Source: Diadema setosum (taxonomy: Eukaryota; Echinodermata; Echinoidea; Diadematoida; Diadematidae). Taken from it: a stretch of DNA of 64,000 nt. The notes under the pieces are model-generated. The model did not search any database and had not been told where the DNA came from. It was given only the letters and a program-made list of their open reading frames with translations. Below are positions 23,401 through 35,813 of the stretch, in pieces; the stretch's first letter is position 1; each line of letters starts with the position of its first letter. Both the position numbers and the translations under genes were made by a program. Location of the stretch: positions 32,029,759 to 32,093,758 of the forward strand of contig CM067072.1 in assembly GCA_033980235.1 (NCBI GenBank). The letters run 5' to 3'.

Positions 23401-24213
23401 GAGATGTGAAAGTGCTACATTATGTAATTATCGGTTATAACACTTTTCTTAGGACTGATCCTAAGCAAAATTACGTGTTTTATTGTAGGCGAAAAGAAAT
23501 ATGGCTGGTCATGCAAGTGTACACTTTCAACCAATCATTTGATTGTGATCTACTCACTAAATATGTAAGAATGTGTCAGAGGAGAGACTTACTTATGAAG
23601 AGTATACTTATTTTGTTTCGTTTTGTTTCTTTTAACCACACTGTTTATACATGCTCGTCATTCATCTACTATAGTACCTTAGTTGTGAATGAAAGAGAGT
23701 GAAAATGTCACGACCACGTTGTATGTCGCACCCAATGCAAGTGTGACACTCATTGAAAGAACCATGCAAGTAAAGCATTGATAAACGCTGTGACGTTCAA
23801 GCTATAAATCTGTGAACATGCACTCAAATAGGGGGGAATATCATAGGATAATTTGCAAGATTGCATGATTCAATACGCACTTATTTCACAACTAAGTATA
23901 CGAGGCGCTTTTGAAATCGTCTTTTCTGTTGTCCAAGTTGGCCTGCTTTGGGCCTATAGCCACACGCATTGACAAAAAGGATAATTATTGCTCTGTATTT
24001 ATCTCTCAGGCGGCATCTGCGGTGATTATTCAGTTTCTCGAAAATTACGGCGAGATTGATGACTCTAAAGACTTCATCTATACTACTTGAAGGGCATAAG
24101 TACTCAATATGTATTTGAAAGCCAAATATCTTTAGTTGCTCCCGGCCATTTTGTCCTTTCTGCTGCCTACCGACGATAATTATAACGTAAAACTGGCTAT
24201 CGAAATAGTTTAC
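20498..24213 (-). other. intron 2 of the Tie-like gene
   Basis: 3.7 kb of AT-rich sequence with A- and T-runs, short microsatellites and a small inverted repeat around GGTACC (23203-23275, TTACCCAC facing GTGGGTTA). I found no additional exon with a compatible phase. Confidence 0.55.
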
Positions 24214-24537
24214 CATCCGAGCGTATGAACAGAGTTGAAGCGGTCGCCGTCCAATTGTACCGTTCAGCTCGACATGAGTAAGCCCCAAATGTGTCTTCAG
24301 TATTACCAGGTAAGGTGACCTTTGCCGAAGAGGTGAGGTAGTTTCCGATATTTGAACCCAATGGTAACTGACACGAGATGACGTCGTCATCGTAAGAACA
24401 CCAGTTTGCTACACCTAACCTCTGAAAGGTCAATGTACTTGTCGAATCAGCACCGCTCACAATGGCTGCAAATGAAGCGGACTGACTGGGATCGTAGATT
24501 GGGTTGAAATTAACACACATCATGTCCAGGATGTTCC
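24214..24537 (-). CDS. Tie-like receptor, exon 2: Ig-like domain 1
   Basis: A 108-codon phase 1-1 exon from acceptor 'tctgttgacag' to donor 'G|gtaaac'. It begins NILDMMCVNFNPIYDPSQSA and contains TFGAYSCRAERYNW towards the end, giving a cysteine pair of Ig type. Human Tie2 Ig1 has INGAYFCEGR in the latter position. Exon 1 leaves one base (G) and this exon supplies GG, so the junction codon is Gly: AVC-G-NILDMM. An overlapping open frame on the same strand runs into the intron and is not coding. Confidence 0.85.
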
Positions 24538-25084
24538 CTGTCAACAGAAATAAATGGAAGTCCATGTGAGAAACAATATTATGAACGAAATGAGCTTCTT
24601 GTTCCGAGGAAGTTTCCCTGTAGATAAACATGTGATATTATTGAACACTAGTGAAACATCTGAGCATGTCAGGGAAGTTTGAAGAAATCTGATGAAGCAC
24701 TCCAGCTTTATGAATTTTCAAATTCATAACTTCATCCATACATTGTGCTCTCTAAGACCCGCGGTTTCAAGACTGATTTTATTTAAAAACAGCTCGACCA
24801 ATTAGTTTCTCCAAAATCCACTCTTTCTATTTCTTTTCCTCTGCATTCTGTAGATTTGCTTAATTCGAAATGGGAAAAAGAGGGGGAAACAGAAATATAA
24901 GGAAATACATTTGAACATATAGAATAGGGTGGGCTTACATGGGCGTCACCAGCTTTTTTTTCAAGGAAGGTGCGTTTTGCCACTGAATGTAAAGAGATTT
25001 TTTGGACAGACATTTGAAATTCAGGAAGCTCTCAATCCCTAGACTTTTTTAGGGAAACCGAACAGGGAAAGGGCACCGGCGTAG

Positions 25085-25750
25085 CTAGGATTTCATTTTC
25101 TTTTTCTTTTTTTTCATTTTTTTTTTTTTTGGGGGGGGGGGGGGGCTGTTAATATGCGAGGGAGCGAAGCGACCGATCCCGAGCAAATGGAGCGAAGCGA
25201 CCGAGCCCGAGCAAATGGAGCGAAGCGACCGAGCCCGAGCGAATGGAGCGAGCAAGGAGGGAGGGGGAGGGTGTGGGAGGTGAGAACTTTTTGCATTTTG
25301 ATGTTGTAAATGGTGCAATTTGCTGCATGTTTTTGCTAGTTTTATCGACTTGAAACAGTCCCACTTGTTTAAGGTAGCAGTATATTTTGATGTCGATTAT
25401 TATTGAACAATTTGCCTATAAAATAGCATCATCCAAATAAACTTTCTGTTTTAATATTTACACTGAGTATCATGAACGCGACCAAGCAAGAGCGAGCGGA
25501 GGGAGCAAGGGGGGAGGGGATTGTCCCCCCTCCCACGGTGATCTCTTTTTCATTTTGATGTTGCAAATGGTGCAATTTGATGCAGGTGTTTGCGTGTTTT
25601 ATCGACTTGAAATAGTCCCACTTGTTTAAGGTAGCAGTACATTTTTATGTAAATTGTTAATGAACAATTTGCCTACAGAAGGTTATCATTTAAATAAACT
25701 TCTTGTATTAATTCTTACACTGATGTCATGAACGCCACCGAGCCCGAGCA
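25085..25750. repeat. GAGCGAAGCGACC / 'tgttgcaaatggtgcaattt' repeat array
   Basis: Units combine a G-run, a short tandem block (GAGCGAAGCGACCGAGCCC, three times at about 25160-25245), 'gggagggggagg', and an AT-rich section 'tttttgcattttgatgttg...atggtgcaattt...tttatcgacttga'. The AT-rich section recurs at about 25550-25700 and 27110-27290. Open frames on the minus strand here are repeat-derived and not genes. Confidence 0.7.
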
Positions 25751-25891
25751 AGCGGAGCGAGAGATGGTTTAGGTTGTTGAAGGGGTTGTTGTTGTTTGTT
25801 TGTTGTTTTTAAGGAAGAAAGAAGAGAGAGAGAGCAAAATGGGGCCCTATATAAATAATTTGCCCGAGACATCACTAACATACAACTATAT

Positions 25892-26533
25892 ACCAAAACA
25901 TTATAAATCTTAGACATATAAACAAAATATTAGATATACCAAGTCTCCACAAGGGAGCTCATATCGTCTCCACGAGGGAGCTCATATTGTCTCCACGAGG
26001 GAGCTCATAATGTACGTCTCCACAAAGGAGCTCATTAAGTCTCCACGAGGGAGCTCATACGATATTGATGAATTATACCAAAACATTATACCAAAACTCT
26101 CTCTCTATCCCCTATTCTATCCAGAGTAGCTAAGCATAGAGTCTCCATGCGATACCGTCAAGCCTCGGCTTATTTTGGAGACCCTTCTGTTTAAGTTTCC
26201 GAAGCTGTTATTTGTATAATTTTGTATACTAAAAAAAACTATGTGTCGATATCCTGTTTGTCATCAATGACTTGTACATAATTATATCTGATGCAACGGA
26301 CTTAAGCAGAAATATTTTCAAATCAAATCAAATCAAATCAAATCAAATCAAACATTATAAATCTTAGAGATATAAACAAGAATATTAGATATACCAAGTC
26401 TCCACAAGGGAGCTCATATCGTCTCCACGAGGGAGCTCATTATTGTCTCCACGAGGGAGCTTATAATTTACGTCTCCACAAAGGAGCTCATTAAGTCTCC
26501 ACGAGGGAGCTCATACGATATTGATGAATTATA
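25892..26533. repeat. GTCTCCACGAGGGAGCTCAT minisatellite, two blocks
   Basis: Five tandem copies of a 20-22 bp unit GTCTCCACGAGGGAGCTCAT at about 25945-26060, and five again at 26396-26515. Both blocks share the same flanks ('cattataaatcttaga...tagatatacc' before, 'cgatattgatgaattatacc' after), so a block of about 180 bp is itself duplicated. Between them lies a section ending 'gatgcaacggacttaagcag' and an (AAATC)n tail near 26319-26350. That end is typical of a LINE/SINE 3' end. Confidence 0.8.
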
Positions 26534-27089
26534 CCTCATATTTTTCACGCAAACTCAAATAAGTACTAGTATTCAATACACGCGCGCGTGTACCGCACAC
26601 TAACTCACCAACGTGCACACATTCAAACACATATACACTCACACCTCCAGCCACGCACATACATACAAATCTCAGGGGTCAACCCAAAATAATAATACAG
26701 TATTTAAGTAAAGCACACACACAATGATATTATTTTCAAAATAGGGAACATTACTATAGCTGTATGGAAAAATCCAGAGGCGTTGATACAGCAAAGTAGT
26801 TTTGCAGCAAACAACGGAGAAATGTTGTACAAACTAATAGTGGTTTCAATGACGTATCGATATACCTGCAGGCTTCAAGCCAAAAGGAGAAAGCAGAAAT
26901 TCAGTGCCAGAAAGTGGGAGTCACAACAATCATCAAAATGAATTTAAGCCACAAGTTCTTAAGTATTAAATACGTGCAGGCGACTCATACGAGAGGGAGA
27001 TTTACAAAATATAGAGTTGTTCTCACCACAAAAAGGATGAAAGTGTATCATTTATAAATAACTATAAATAAGTATATGAACGAAGTTGT

Positions 27090-28450
27090 CCCCCTCCCAC
27101 GGTGAGAACTTTTTGCATTTTGATGTTGTAAATGGTGCAATTTGATGCAGGTTTTTGCGTGTTTTATCGACTTGTAACAGTCCCACTAAGGCAGCAGTAC
27201 ATTTTGATGTAAATCATGTTTAAACAATTTTGCCTATAAAATGGTGTAATTTAAATAAACTGTATCAATTCCTACACTGAATATTATGAACGCTGTCTGT
27301 TAAGCAATCAAACAGAAAAAAGCATGCAAACGAGGGTGTACATAAGGGGCATTTCTCCTCCCAAACGAAGATGATTTTGTATTTTCAGACCTGAAATTCA
27401 GCGATCTGGTGCAAACTTTTGGTGCAATACAACATACTGTACTTGAATTTTTTTGCAGCCCACTCCCAAAAATAATAATTTATTTTTTTTTTTCCTGGTG
27501 AAATGTTAATGGCTTTTATTCTGAGTGTACATCATCTCTGTGTATTATACAAAGTATACTAGTAGTGAGGTAGAGCTTAGGGGGAGGATGTTGGAGGGGG
27601 ATACCCCCTCCCGCTCGACGGAGGTTTTGAGTTTTTAGAATTGAAATAAAGCGATCTGAAGCACACTTTGTGTGGAAAATCAGGAAATTGTCATTCCCCA
27701 TAGTGTACTACGTCTATAGAAGGGACAAGGCAATGGGAGGCAACTGGTAAGATACCTCTCCTATATTCGATTATATTTTTTCCGCCTTCCAAATCCCCGG
27801 TCAAAATCTTGGGGGGGGGGGGGGGGGCGACTGCCCCATCGCCCCCTCCCTTTGCTACGCCATTGAGAAAGGGTTAATTGTTAATTGAAAGGAGATAATA
27901 TCCCCTCCCCCAAGACGGAACTTTTGCATTTTTTTTATTAAGTAAAGTGACAGATTTGGTGCACACTTTTGATGAAACATTTGTAAATCGGTCAATCTAT
28001 AGGTGTATTAAGTCCATGGAAAATAGACCGAACGGGGGAAGGTGTGGAAAGAGTTATCCCACTCCCACACGAGAGAGACTTTGCTTTTTTAGAATTGAAA
28101 TTCAGCAACCTGCCATCTGGTGCACACTTTGGGTGAAATAATTGGACAGATTTCTAACCAAAAAAAAAGCAAGAGAATCTTTTCATCTCGGGAATTATAA
28201 TCATGTGGGGTGGGGCAGATATGGTGCGCTTGCCCCTCGAACATTTTATGGAGGCAATTTTTTTTTCTGTCAAAAACCAAAAAAAAAAATCTTCTCATCT
28301 CACTAATTATTAATTATGGAGGCAAAATTATAATATGCTTGCCTTTCCAATGTTTTTATGGGAGTATCTTTTTTTCTTGCAAAAAAGCAAGGAAATCTTC
28401 TCGTCTCGGGAATTATGGGGTGGGGGGGGGGGGGGGGTTGGCAAAATGAT
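27090..28450. repeat. tandem-like degenerate units of the same repeat family
   Basis: About five diverged units, each with a 'cccctcccac' or 'ggggtatcccactccc' block followed by 'tttttagaattgaaattcagcgatctggtgcacac'. Shares its AT-rich core with 25085-25750 and its unit layout with 9825-10560. Confidence 0.6.
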
Positions 28451-28531
28451 ATAGTTGCCCCTCAATTTTTTCTTTAAATGAGGCTAAGGCTCGCACTTGA
28501 GCTTGCATTCAGTTCAATCCCAGCCATAATA

Positions 28532-29200
28532 TGTGACCCTGCACCTCAAAACAAACACAGCATCGCCAGACATGAATTTTTAATTAACTTTAAGCTTTAA
28601 AATGATGTATAACTCAAAGCAAATGGACTCTCCTAACCTATCTAAATATTGGAAAGAAAGCACAAACACAGGAAAAGTGTGAACTGAGAAAAGAGGCTAT
28701 GAATTACAGTGTCTATTCAAGCGCTTAATCTTTACCAAACCGTGCTGGCTGTGCGATGAATGGGACAAAAAACAGGAGGTAAACCACCAGAGTAACAACA
28801 ATGAAGGGATTATCAAATTAAAGTAAATTAAGCATGCCTCATTAACACATTCTGTACATAATTAATGCCAACTTTCAAAGCAGTAGGACTATCCTTTCAA
28901 AAGTTATTAGAGTTGAAAGTGAAGAGTGTGGACAAGGTTTTTTTCAGAAATGAAAAAGGGATACTAAAGACACACCTAATCACACTATTCTACCAAAAAT
29001 GTTCGAGATAAAGTGCTAAAAAACACATTTTCCTGCCCGTTATATGATACCAAATTTTAGCATAATGTAAAAGAAGACCTGCTCTTTCAGAAAATATGAA
29101 AAAGTAAAGTTCGGCTAGGTTGACCCATTTCACTTATTTTCAGTCCTCACGCAAAATCAGTGTGTGCGACTTTAGGTTCGTTTTGAGGTGCACGGTCACA
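28532..29200 (-). mobile_element. R1 element, full length, inverted
   Basis: TGTGACCCTGCACCTCAAAA at the left and TTTGAGGTGCACGGTCACA at the right, flanked by AT on both sides. Interior matches R1 in reverse. Confidence 0.85.
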
Positions 29201-29820
29201 TATGTATGGCCATTTGAATATCTCCAAAAGTAGTCTTGGTATTTGGGAATTGATACCAGTAATAGCCACCATAGCTATATTTCCATCAATTTACAGCTGT
29301 TACCCGATATTTATCGGAGAACTTGTCGGAGTGTTTGTTAGAGTTCGTTCTTTTGACCATTGAGCAAGCAACATATAGTAGTCATTCTAATTATTGATAT
29401 CTGCAAGATTGAATATTCACCGACACCGCACTAAATCTGATAGCAAATCTTCTCAATTCTTGTTCTATTTGATACACTATATTACCGTATCCAGTGGATG
29501 TGACTATCTATCTTCGTTGGTCGCAAATATCTTGTGACTCTACACCAACATTTCATTTCAAAAAACGTGAGCAGCTCTATTACTTTATTATCTTACATCT
29601 TCCTACGAATGAATTATATAATACACACAAACATTAAGCATAGCCACGGTGTATTTTATATACTTTTGCTTGAGTAGTTTTGTTTTGCTCTTTTTCTGCG
29701 ATTTTGACACTCGTTGCCTCGAGTTGCAATCAATGTGAACAGAACGTGTTGACCAGCATTAACATTTGATATTATACTATCCCCCAGCGCACCGTTCCAG
29801 GTTCACATCATAAAACTTAC

Positions 29821-29890
29821 CGCAAACTGCCATGTTCATGGCGATGATGATTGCACATCGAAGTGCTAGCATTCGGGATCGTAGTTCCAT
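29821..29890 (-). CDS. Tie-like receptor, exon 1: signal peptide
   Basis: ATG at 29890 opens 23 codons, MELRSRMLALRCAIIIAMNM then AVC, followed by donor 'G|gtaagt', leaving phase 1. The basic start followed by a hydrophobic run is a typical signal peptide, and the phase joins exactly to exon 2. An AG acceptor-like 'ttttctttcag' at 29968-29978 lies upstream, so this may be the second transcribed exon with a non-coding part from 29967. An upstream in-frame ATG exists, but the translation between it and 29890 does not look like a secretion signal. The start is therefore chosen on the signal peptide. Confidence 0.75.
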
Positions 29891-30517
29891 TCTTGTTATC
29901 CATTCAATAACTCGATGTTCTTCCCGGAACACTGTATTTTCTCCACAGTAAGAATTACCCCATGCGACTGAAAGAAAAGGATCACGCACATATGAAAATG
30001 ACTGTCTTCTCTGTCATTCCTGCATTCTTGTCCTGTCTCATGTAACTCCAAGCCAGGTAGATCATATTTTTTTTTTCAACTTTAATTTCCTGGTTCAGTG
30101 CTCCGTATAACACTGTGCGGTAGCAAACCAGTTTGTTATAGGGTGATAAGAGCTAGTCATGATGTTACAAATTCCAAGTTGCCCGTTCAAAAGGGCACAC
30201 CGTCATAAGAGTAAATTAACCTTCTTTCATAGTCGGAAGCTTGGATGCGTTTATTGTCAACATAGAGTGTAAACATTTAAAATCGTTGCATGGTTGCACA
30301 CAACTATTCACCCGACTATTCCTTTGGTGTTATTTCCTCACCTCAGGGGAAGGAGACATAAGGAGAAAACTTCATATTGGAGTTTTTTTTTTTTTTTTTT
30401 TTTTTTTGCGTGTTTATCACTTCCTTCTGCATGTCATTATCATGTCATTAAATCATAGCCTGAGATTACAAACTGACTGTTTCATTTTCTCGCAGTTTAT
30501 CGCATGTAGGCGCTAAC

Positions 30518-30555
<38 letters not shown>

Positions 30556-31733
30556 ACCCCCAGAAAAAAAAAACACCCGACATCATTATTTCAGCACATC
30601 ATTGTACACCATTTCCAAGTAGATTTTGATGAATAGATTGAAAACAGACGAACAGAAAAGAAGGAATTTCTTGTTTGGTTTGAACTGACATACATCCGAG
30701 CAGCAACAATCCATTCTGTTTTTATCGACCCTTACCAGGCTGTATAAATAGCATCTACCTTTCCTTTCGTCCAGCGTCATTCGAATTATGTAGTGTATTT
30801 GTATTGTATTTAGTAGCGTCGACTATAATATTCTATTTTTCTTGATCAAGTAAATCATTGATGATCATGTTGATGATGATGATGATAAGACGAAGAAGTT
30901 TAATGAAAGTTCGACGTGAAATAAAGTTCAGATATCCAAGTTTAGGAAGTTTTCATAAACCTTCACCAAATCATTGGTTTAAATGATAATACTGAAAAGA
31001 AAGAAAATAAAAAGGCAAATGTGCTTTCAGTTGATGAAGTCATCTGCTTGCAAAACAAAGCCCCCCCCCCCCCCACACACACACACACACACGAAAAAAG
31101 TCCTGGTGATGAAGTAATTATTGCTTCTTGTCTAAAACATCACAAACGTATTTTTTTTCTCAACAGCCACATTGAATGTGTATAATGTTGTATCAAAGAA
31201 TATCTTCATTAGATTTGATTTGTGAAAACACGTGATCTCTTTAAAAGAATTTTGTTTCCTGGTATCAGGAGGAACTTATGCGGTTCTTTCGTTTTTTCCA
31301 CTCCACCTGTTTTCCTGTTTTATTAGGGACAACATGAACATGTGCAACTGCACTTTAAATCGCATACATCTCACAATGTTGACATTATGAAATCAACTCC
31401 GCATATACAATGTGAACGTGTTATTTCCTTTTGTTGCCCTTGAACAGAGAGAAAATATAAGCCACAGCATTTAACAAAAAAAAAAAAAAGGGAAGAAGAA
31501 CCACGTACTGTAAGCAGACAATAGTGTATGGTATGAAATGGCAGTATCCGTCCTGTTTTATTGTCCTGATGTGAGTGTAACTCCAAATAAAGTGGTGTGG
31601 GTTTGTTTCAGTTCAGCTCTTTTGTGCATCTTGATACGAGACCACAACTGAAATTTAAATGGAAAGACAAAGTGCTAAATTTTGATCACCCTGTCCTTAA
31701 AGAAGTCAGTTAAAGGTGTAGCTTGCATATTCT

Positions 31734-31736
<3 letters not shown>

Positions 31737-31780
<44 letters not shown>
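31737..31780. repeat. (AC)n microsatellite
   Basis: Pure AC dinucleotide tract of about 44 bp, followed by an (AG)n tract at about 31816-31836. Confidence 0.95.
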
Positions 31781-32420
31781 CGTACGTTCTCATCAATAGT
31801 GCAGTTGTCAGCAGAGGCAGAGAGAGAGAGAGAGAAACAAAAAAGAGAACGAGGGGGCACCGGCTCATTTTAAATTGAGGCATTTCTTCGATAAGTACAC
31901 ACAAAAGATCGTGTTTGTTTTAGCAAAGACGTATTTACTTTTGGTCTCGTTGATGAAAAGGGAAAAACCAAATGACTTCATGAATTGATAGGAACGTTAC
32001 TGTACACGCAGGAAAATGATTATGGTTTATGAAGTTCCGCCTTCACTGGAATAATGACATAGTGACTACCTGACTTATTAAATTTTGGCACCGTGTCACT
32101 GTTTCAACAACTATAACAGATAACCTAATTAGTCGATATACGAAATTGTTTATCAAGGTATTATTATTCAATGGCAGGTCTTGATTCTTGTCCAGGGGAA
32201 GGTGTCATTATAATGGACATTTTCTGATAAATACTGCAGTTCTGCAATATGAGTGGATGCACACTCATTCTCGAATAGGCAGTTTTGTCTTTGAAGAATT
32301 CATTTCTATTGATGGAAATCAACGTCAGAATGAGCAAAGTTCATATCACGCCTCTTTGTTAGTCTATGCGAAAAGCACACTGAATCAAACCGGAATGGTG
32401 AAAATGTCTATGGGGTTTCG

Positions 32421-32755
32421 ATATTTATGTATCGGCCGCTGCTAAATGATATTATCCAATTAATTAAAACCATATTTATGATGTGCACGTGCAGTGTGAT
32501 GAAAGTAAACTTCCCCCTGAGTAATTTGTTTTCTTTTTTTATATGCTCGCATGAAATTTAACCGTGTTATTATTCTGTTATTTTATATTTTTTATGTATC
32601 GGCAGCTGCTAAATGATGCTATCCAATTAATTAAGACCATATTTATGATGCGTACGTGCAGTGTGATTAAAGTAAACTTCCCTCTGAGTTATTTGTTTTC
32701 TTTTTCATATGCTCACATAAAATTCAACCGTGTTATTTTTCTGTTATTTGATTGT
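32421..32755. repeat. 166-bp direct tandem duplication
   Basis: A unit starting 'tttatgtatcggc' and running through 'ctgctaaatgat', 'ccaattaattaa' and 'cgtgcagtgtgat' occurs at about 32421-32588 and again at 32589-32755, about 90 percent identical by eye. Non-coding. Confidence 0.85.
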
Positions 32756-33288
32756 ATCATAATTGCGTCAATCATCTTTTTTGTTTTCACTACTTCGCTT
32801 TTTTAAAAAAATCAAAGCATCGAATCAATTTCACTCTAAAAGCAACAACACCCCTCCCCCTCCGTAGAGGTAATAATTCCCCTAAGGTTTCGTACTTGTT
32901 GTTTCTCGTCTATCATCTTTGCAATGTGATATTAATTTGCTCCATATGTCAAATGTCAATCTGATTATTCGGTATGCAGTAATGTGTGCACCTGTATTGA
33001 TGATTTTTGCGATGCGACCCGACACGTGTACTTTTAATGTAATGCTAACATGGCTAACTAATATAGTCGTTCATTCGTTCGTATCTATTTAATTTGCTTC
33101 TCAAATCAAATCAAATAAAAAATGAATAACATCAATGTGACAAATTTAAACCAAACATAACCAACTGACAAAGGAGCAATACAAAACAAAAGTGCAGTTT
33201 ATACTACATGCATAACAAAAATCTTTGTAAAACACTGATAGTAACCCATGTAACCGGTTCGGTTTTTGTAATTTATCCTAAGCGGCCT

Positions 33289-33410
33289 GGGCCCCGTTTT
33301 ATCAAAGAATGAGTAATCATTTGTTAATTCCCTTACCACACAGGCTGCTATAGACTTATCACAGAAATCAACTATAATTAATTTTAACTCTTCATAAAAT
33401 AGAGCCCTGG
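33289..33410. mobile_element. diverged GGGCCC-type MITE
   Basis: Ends CCTGGGCCCCGTTTTATCA and 'cttcataaaatagagccctgg' are imperfect inverted repeats of about 20 bp, related to the 4132-4276 MITE. Interior differs. Confidence 0.55.
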
Positions 33411-33588
33411 ATTACTTCGAGAATATCATTCACATACAAAGCGCAAAGTCTGCCATCATCCACCTTCCAGCTGAATGCAATTAGCTCTAGTGAGAGATCA
33501 CACCGTAACAGAATACTCACTCAGTGTGTTTACACTCGAATTCTCATTATTTTGTGCGTCTGAAAGTGTTGTGTGTGTGTATATGTAT

Positions 33589-33624
<36 letters not shown>

Positions 33625-34154
33625 TTAAGAGAGTCACAAATAAATGTTCGGCCATTGAACCGTTTGTTTATACTGTTATAGGTAGATGCAGCTTATTGAC
33701 ATCTCTATTTCCCACTGTACTTCATAAAGCGATCGAATGATAACGATTTCTTTTTTTAAATACTGGATTGTAGCATTCATACGTTCATTCAATGAAAGGA
33801 TGTATTCGCTTTAGGGCACGTCTACACCGAGCTAGGTACGGGCAACGGTCAGGGAGTTTTGCTATGGTGCGCAAAAAAAGAAAAAAAGAAAAAAAAGTCT
33901 GGTTCCGTTAAAAGAAAAAAGAATCAATAATTTGTTACAAAATCACCCAAAATGTTATTCTTTTGATGTAAAAATCAAGAGCAAGAAAATCAATAGTAGA
34001 AGATTAATTGTGTAACAAAACTTCCAGCGGGGAAATATTGTAACAGAACGAAACGTGGTTCCTTTTGACGCACCCTATAGCAAAAACCCGGCCCGTTGTC
34101 CTTATCGTACTCGGTGTAAATGCAATATCCCTGACTGCATCACAAATCGTACAA

Positions 34155-34156
<2 letters not shown>

Positions 34157-34209
<53 letters not shown>

Positions 34210-34210
34210 C
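34157..34210. repeat. (AT)n microsatellite
   Basis: About 50 bp of AT repeats; the open frames across it on either strand are artefacts. Confidence 0.95.
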
Positions 34211-35114
34211 TACAGTAAAAGTGAAAAAATGATTAAAAATCAGAAAAGGCAGTTTGGCTAAAACTGAATAACTGCAGATATTGAGTATAAATTTTTCTGC
34301 AAACCACATTTGGGTTGAAAACTTTGCTGATGGAATTTGGAGGGACTTTGAAGGGACCTTGGACAGAATTTGAGCTGAAGAACCCCCCTTGTAAATTTGA
34401 TGGATGAAAGGGTGTACCGCCTTTTTTTTTCTTTTTTTGTCAGGTTACCGAAGATGAAACATCTTATTTTTCCCACCTATTGACATAATTTTTTGAATTT
34501 TGAATTATAACACACTGCACTATGGGGAATTATTTACCCGTATGAGCCATAGAGTATGCATGTAATAGTTCACACAAGTCATTGGAAAGTGCCTTGCACA
34601 CAAAAGTTCTGCTTGTCAACTATCAATTCCCTCCCTCCCTCTCTCTCCCCCTCCCCGCTCTCTCTTCTTTCAAGTTCTTGTGATACTAGATCTTAGTAGT
34701 TGAATTCATAAATAATAAAGTAGTCAATGTCACATGAATTTGAACGATTGTGGTATTGAAATGTATTTCATTGTTTTGGCTACCACTGATGCATAGTTCA
34801 AAAGACATAAACGTGATCTTTTTGACTAAGCAAAGTCTTTTACATTATTTTGTAGACAATAAGGTCATGATGATTCCCCCTTATGCAAGGATAACTGCAT
34901 GTATTTATATATTCATCTTATAGAACTATAGCGACAATGCACGATTTATTTTGAAAAACTCAATGTGCATTACTTTATTTATTGTAAGTGTCTTTTTAAT
35001 CAGCTTTACAACCCTTTAATGAGGAATTTAATCATGATATAGGTTGAAATATCATGAAAGCACATTTATGATAAAAAAAAAAAGGAAATACGACATTCAC
35101 TATAATCGTGGCAG

Positions 35115-35267
35115 CATGCATATCCGGCTATGTGGGAAAGAACTGCGGAGTTTCTTGCGTGGATATCAACTCCTCCAACAATGGCTGTCAGAGGGCGCTA
35201 TTCTGCCTTCCAGACCCGTACGGATGCTCTTGTGCAGCTGGCTGGTCAGGACTCGACTGCAGTACAG
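35115..35267 (+). pseudogene. inverted Tie-like copy: EGF-like domain 2 exon
   Basis: A 51-codon phase 1-1 exon, same length as exon 5 of the main gene, reading ACISGYVGKNCGVSC at the start and FCLPDPYGCSCAAGWSGLDC near the end. All eight cysteines are kept, with splice sites 'gtggcag|' and 'G|gtaatg'. Taken alone it looks intact. It is classed with a pseudogene fragment because no signal or Ig exons accompany it on this strand and the third exon of the set is broken. It could be an exon of a live plus-strand gene only if the remaining exons lie unseen. Confidence 0.7.
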
Positions 35268-35813
35268 GTAATGGATAAAATCTACGCGGTTCTTTCGAAA
35301 TTTTCAGTCAGAATTTCCTCCCTAAAATCAATTAGCATTAATTATTCAAGAAAATTACATGTACAAAACATGAGAATAGGGAAGAACACATACCTGACAT
35401 GATTATATCAAGGACCACGATTTCCCTGAACATTGTAGCTAATTTCTTCAAAACCATTTAATGCAAAATTAATTATTGGAAATTACAATGCCTACGTATA
35501 GCGTGCGAAGTATCTGCTAAAGCTATACGAAGAAATCAGGAAGGATTACACGCTGAATGCAAAAAGCTATAAACATGTTGCCGAAAAAGTAATTCAAAAT
35601 GAATTTTCCACCAGAGTTGATGCAGAGCAATTACCATGTGCTTGTACTCTGATGCCAAATGCCTAATAGGCGATAAGACTTGAAATCTGATTGGTTCAAA
35701 ACTTTTTGAGATGTGAGAGGTGTCCCACTTCTCCCGCGTCCCAGTTCACCCAACTCTCCCCTACTTGCATGTGTTTGTTATGCTCATTAACCTTCTCCTT
35801 TACGATTATCAAG

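Larger units (their letters stand above)
24538..29820 (-). other. intron 1 of the Tie-like gene
   Basis: The longest intron, 5.3 kb. It contains the AT/GC mosaic repeat family (25085-25750, 27090-28450), GTCTCC minisatellite blocks (25892-26533) and an inverted R1 copy (28532-29200). No other coding exon was recognised. Confidence 0.6.
29891..35114. other. intergenic region, no gene recognised
   Basis: 5.2 kb between the 5' end of the Tie-like gene and the inverted fragment at 35 kb. It holds T- and A-homopolymers (30380-30407, 30524-30555), CA/GT microsatellites (31737-31780, 33571-33623), a 166-bp tandem duplication, a small MITE and an AT microsatellite. A promoter for the Tie-like gene would be expected just right of 29990, but I see no clear TATA or initiator. 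Confidence 0.5.

Noticed and set aside
23881..24390. 169-codon minus-strand frame overlapping the Ig1 exon
   Set aside because: It is a different frame from the Ig exon, runs on into the intron, and lacks domain similarity; the phase 1-1 Ig frame explains the exon.
25085..25364. Overlapping minus-strand frames rich in RSLRS
   Set aside because: Translation of the GAGCGAAGCGACC tandem repeat in three frames; no start context or splice sites.
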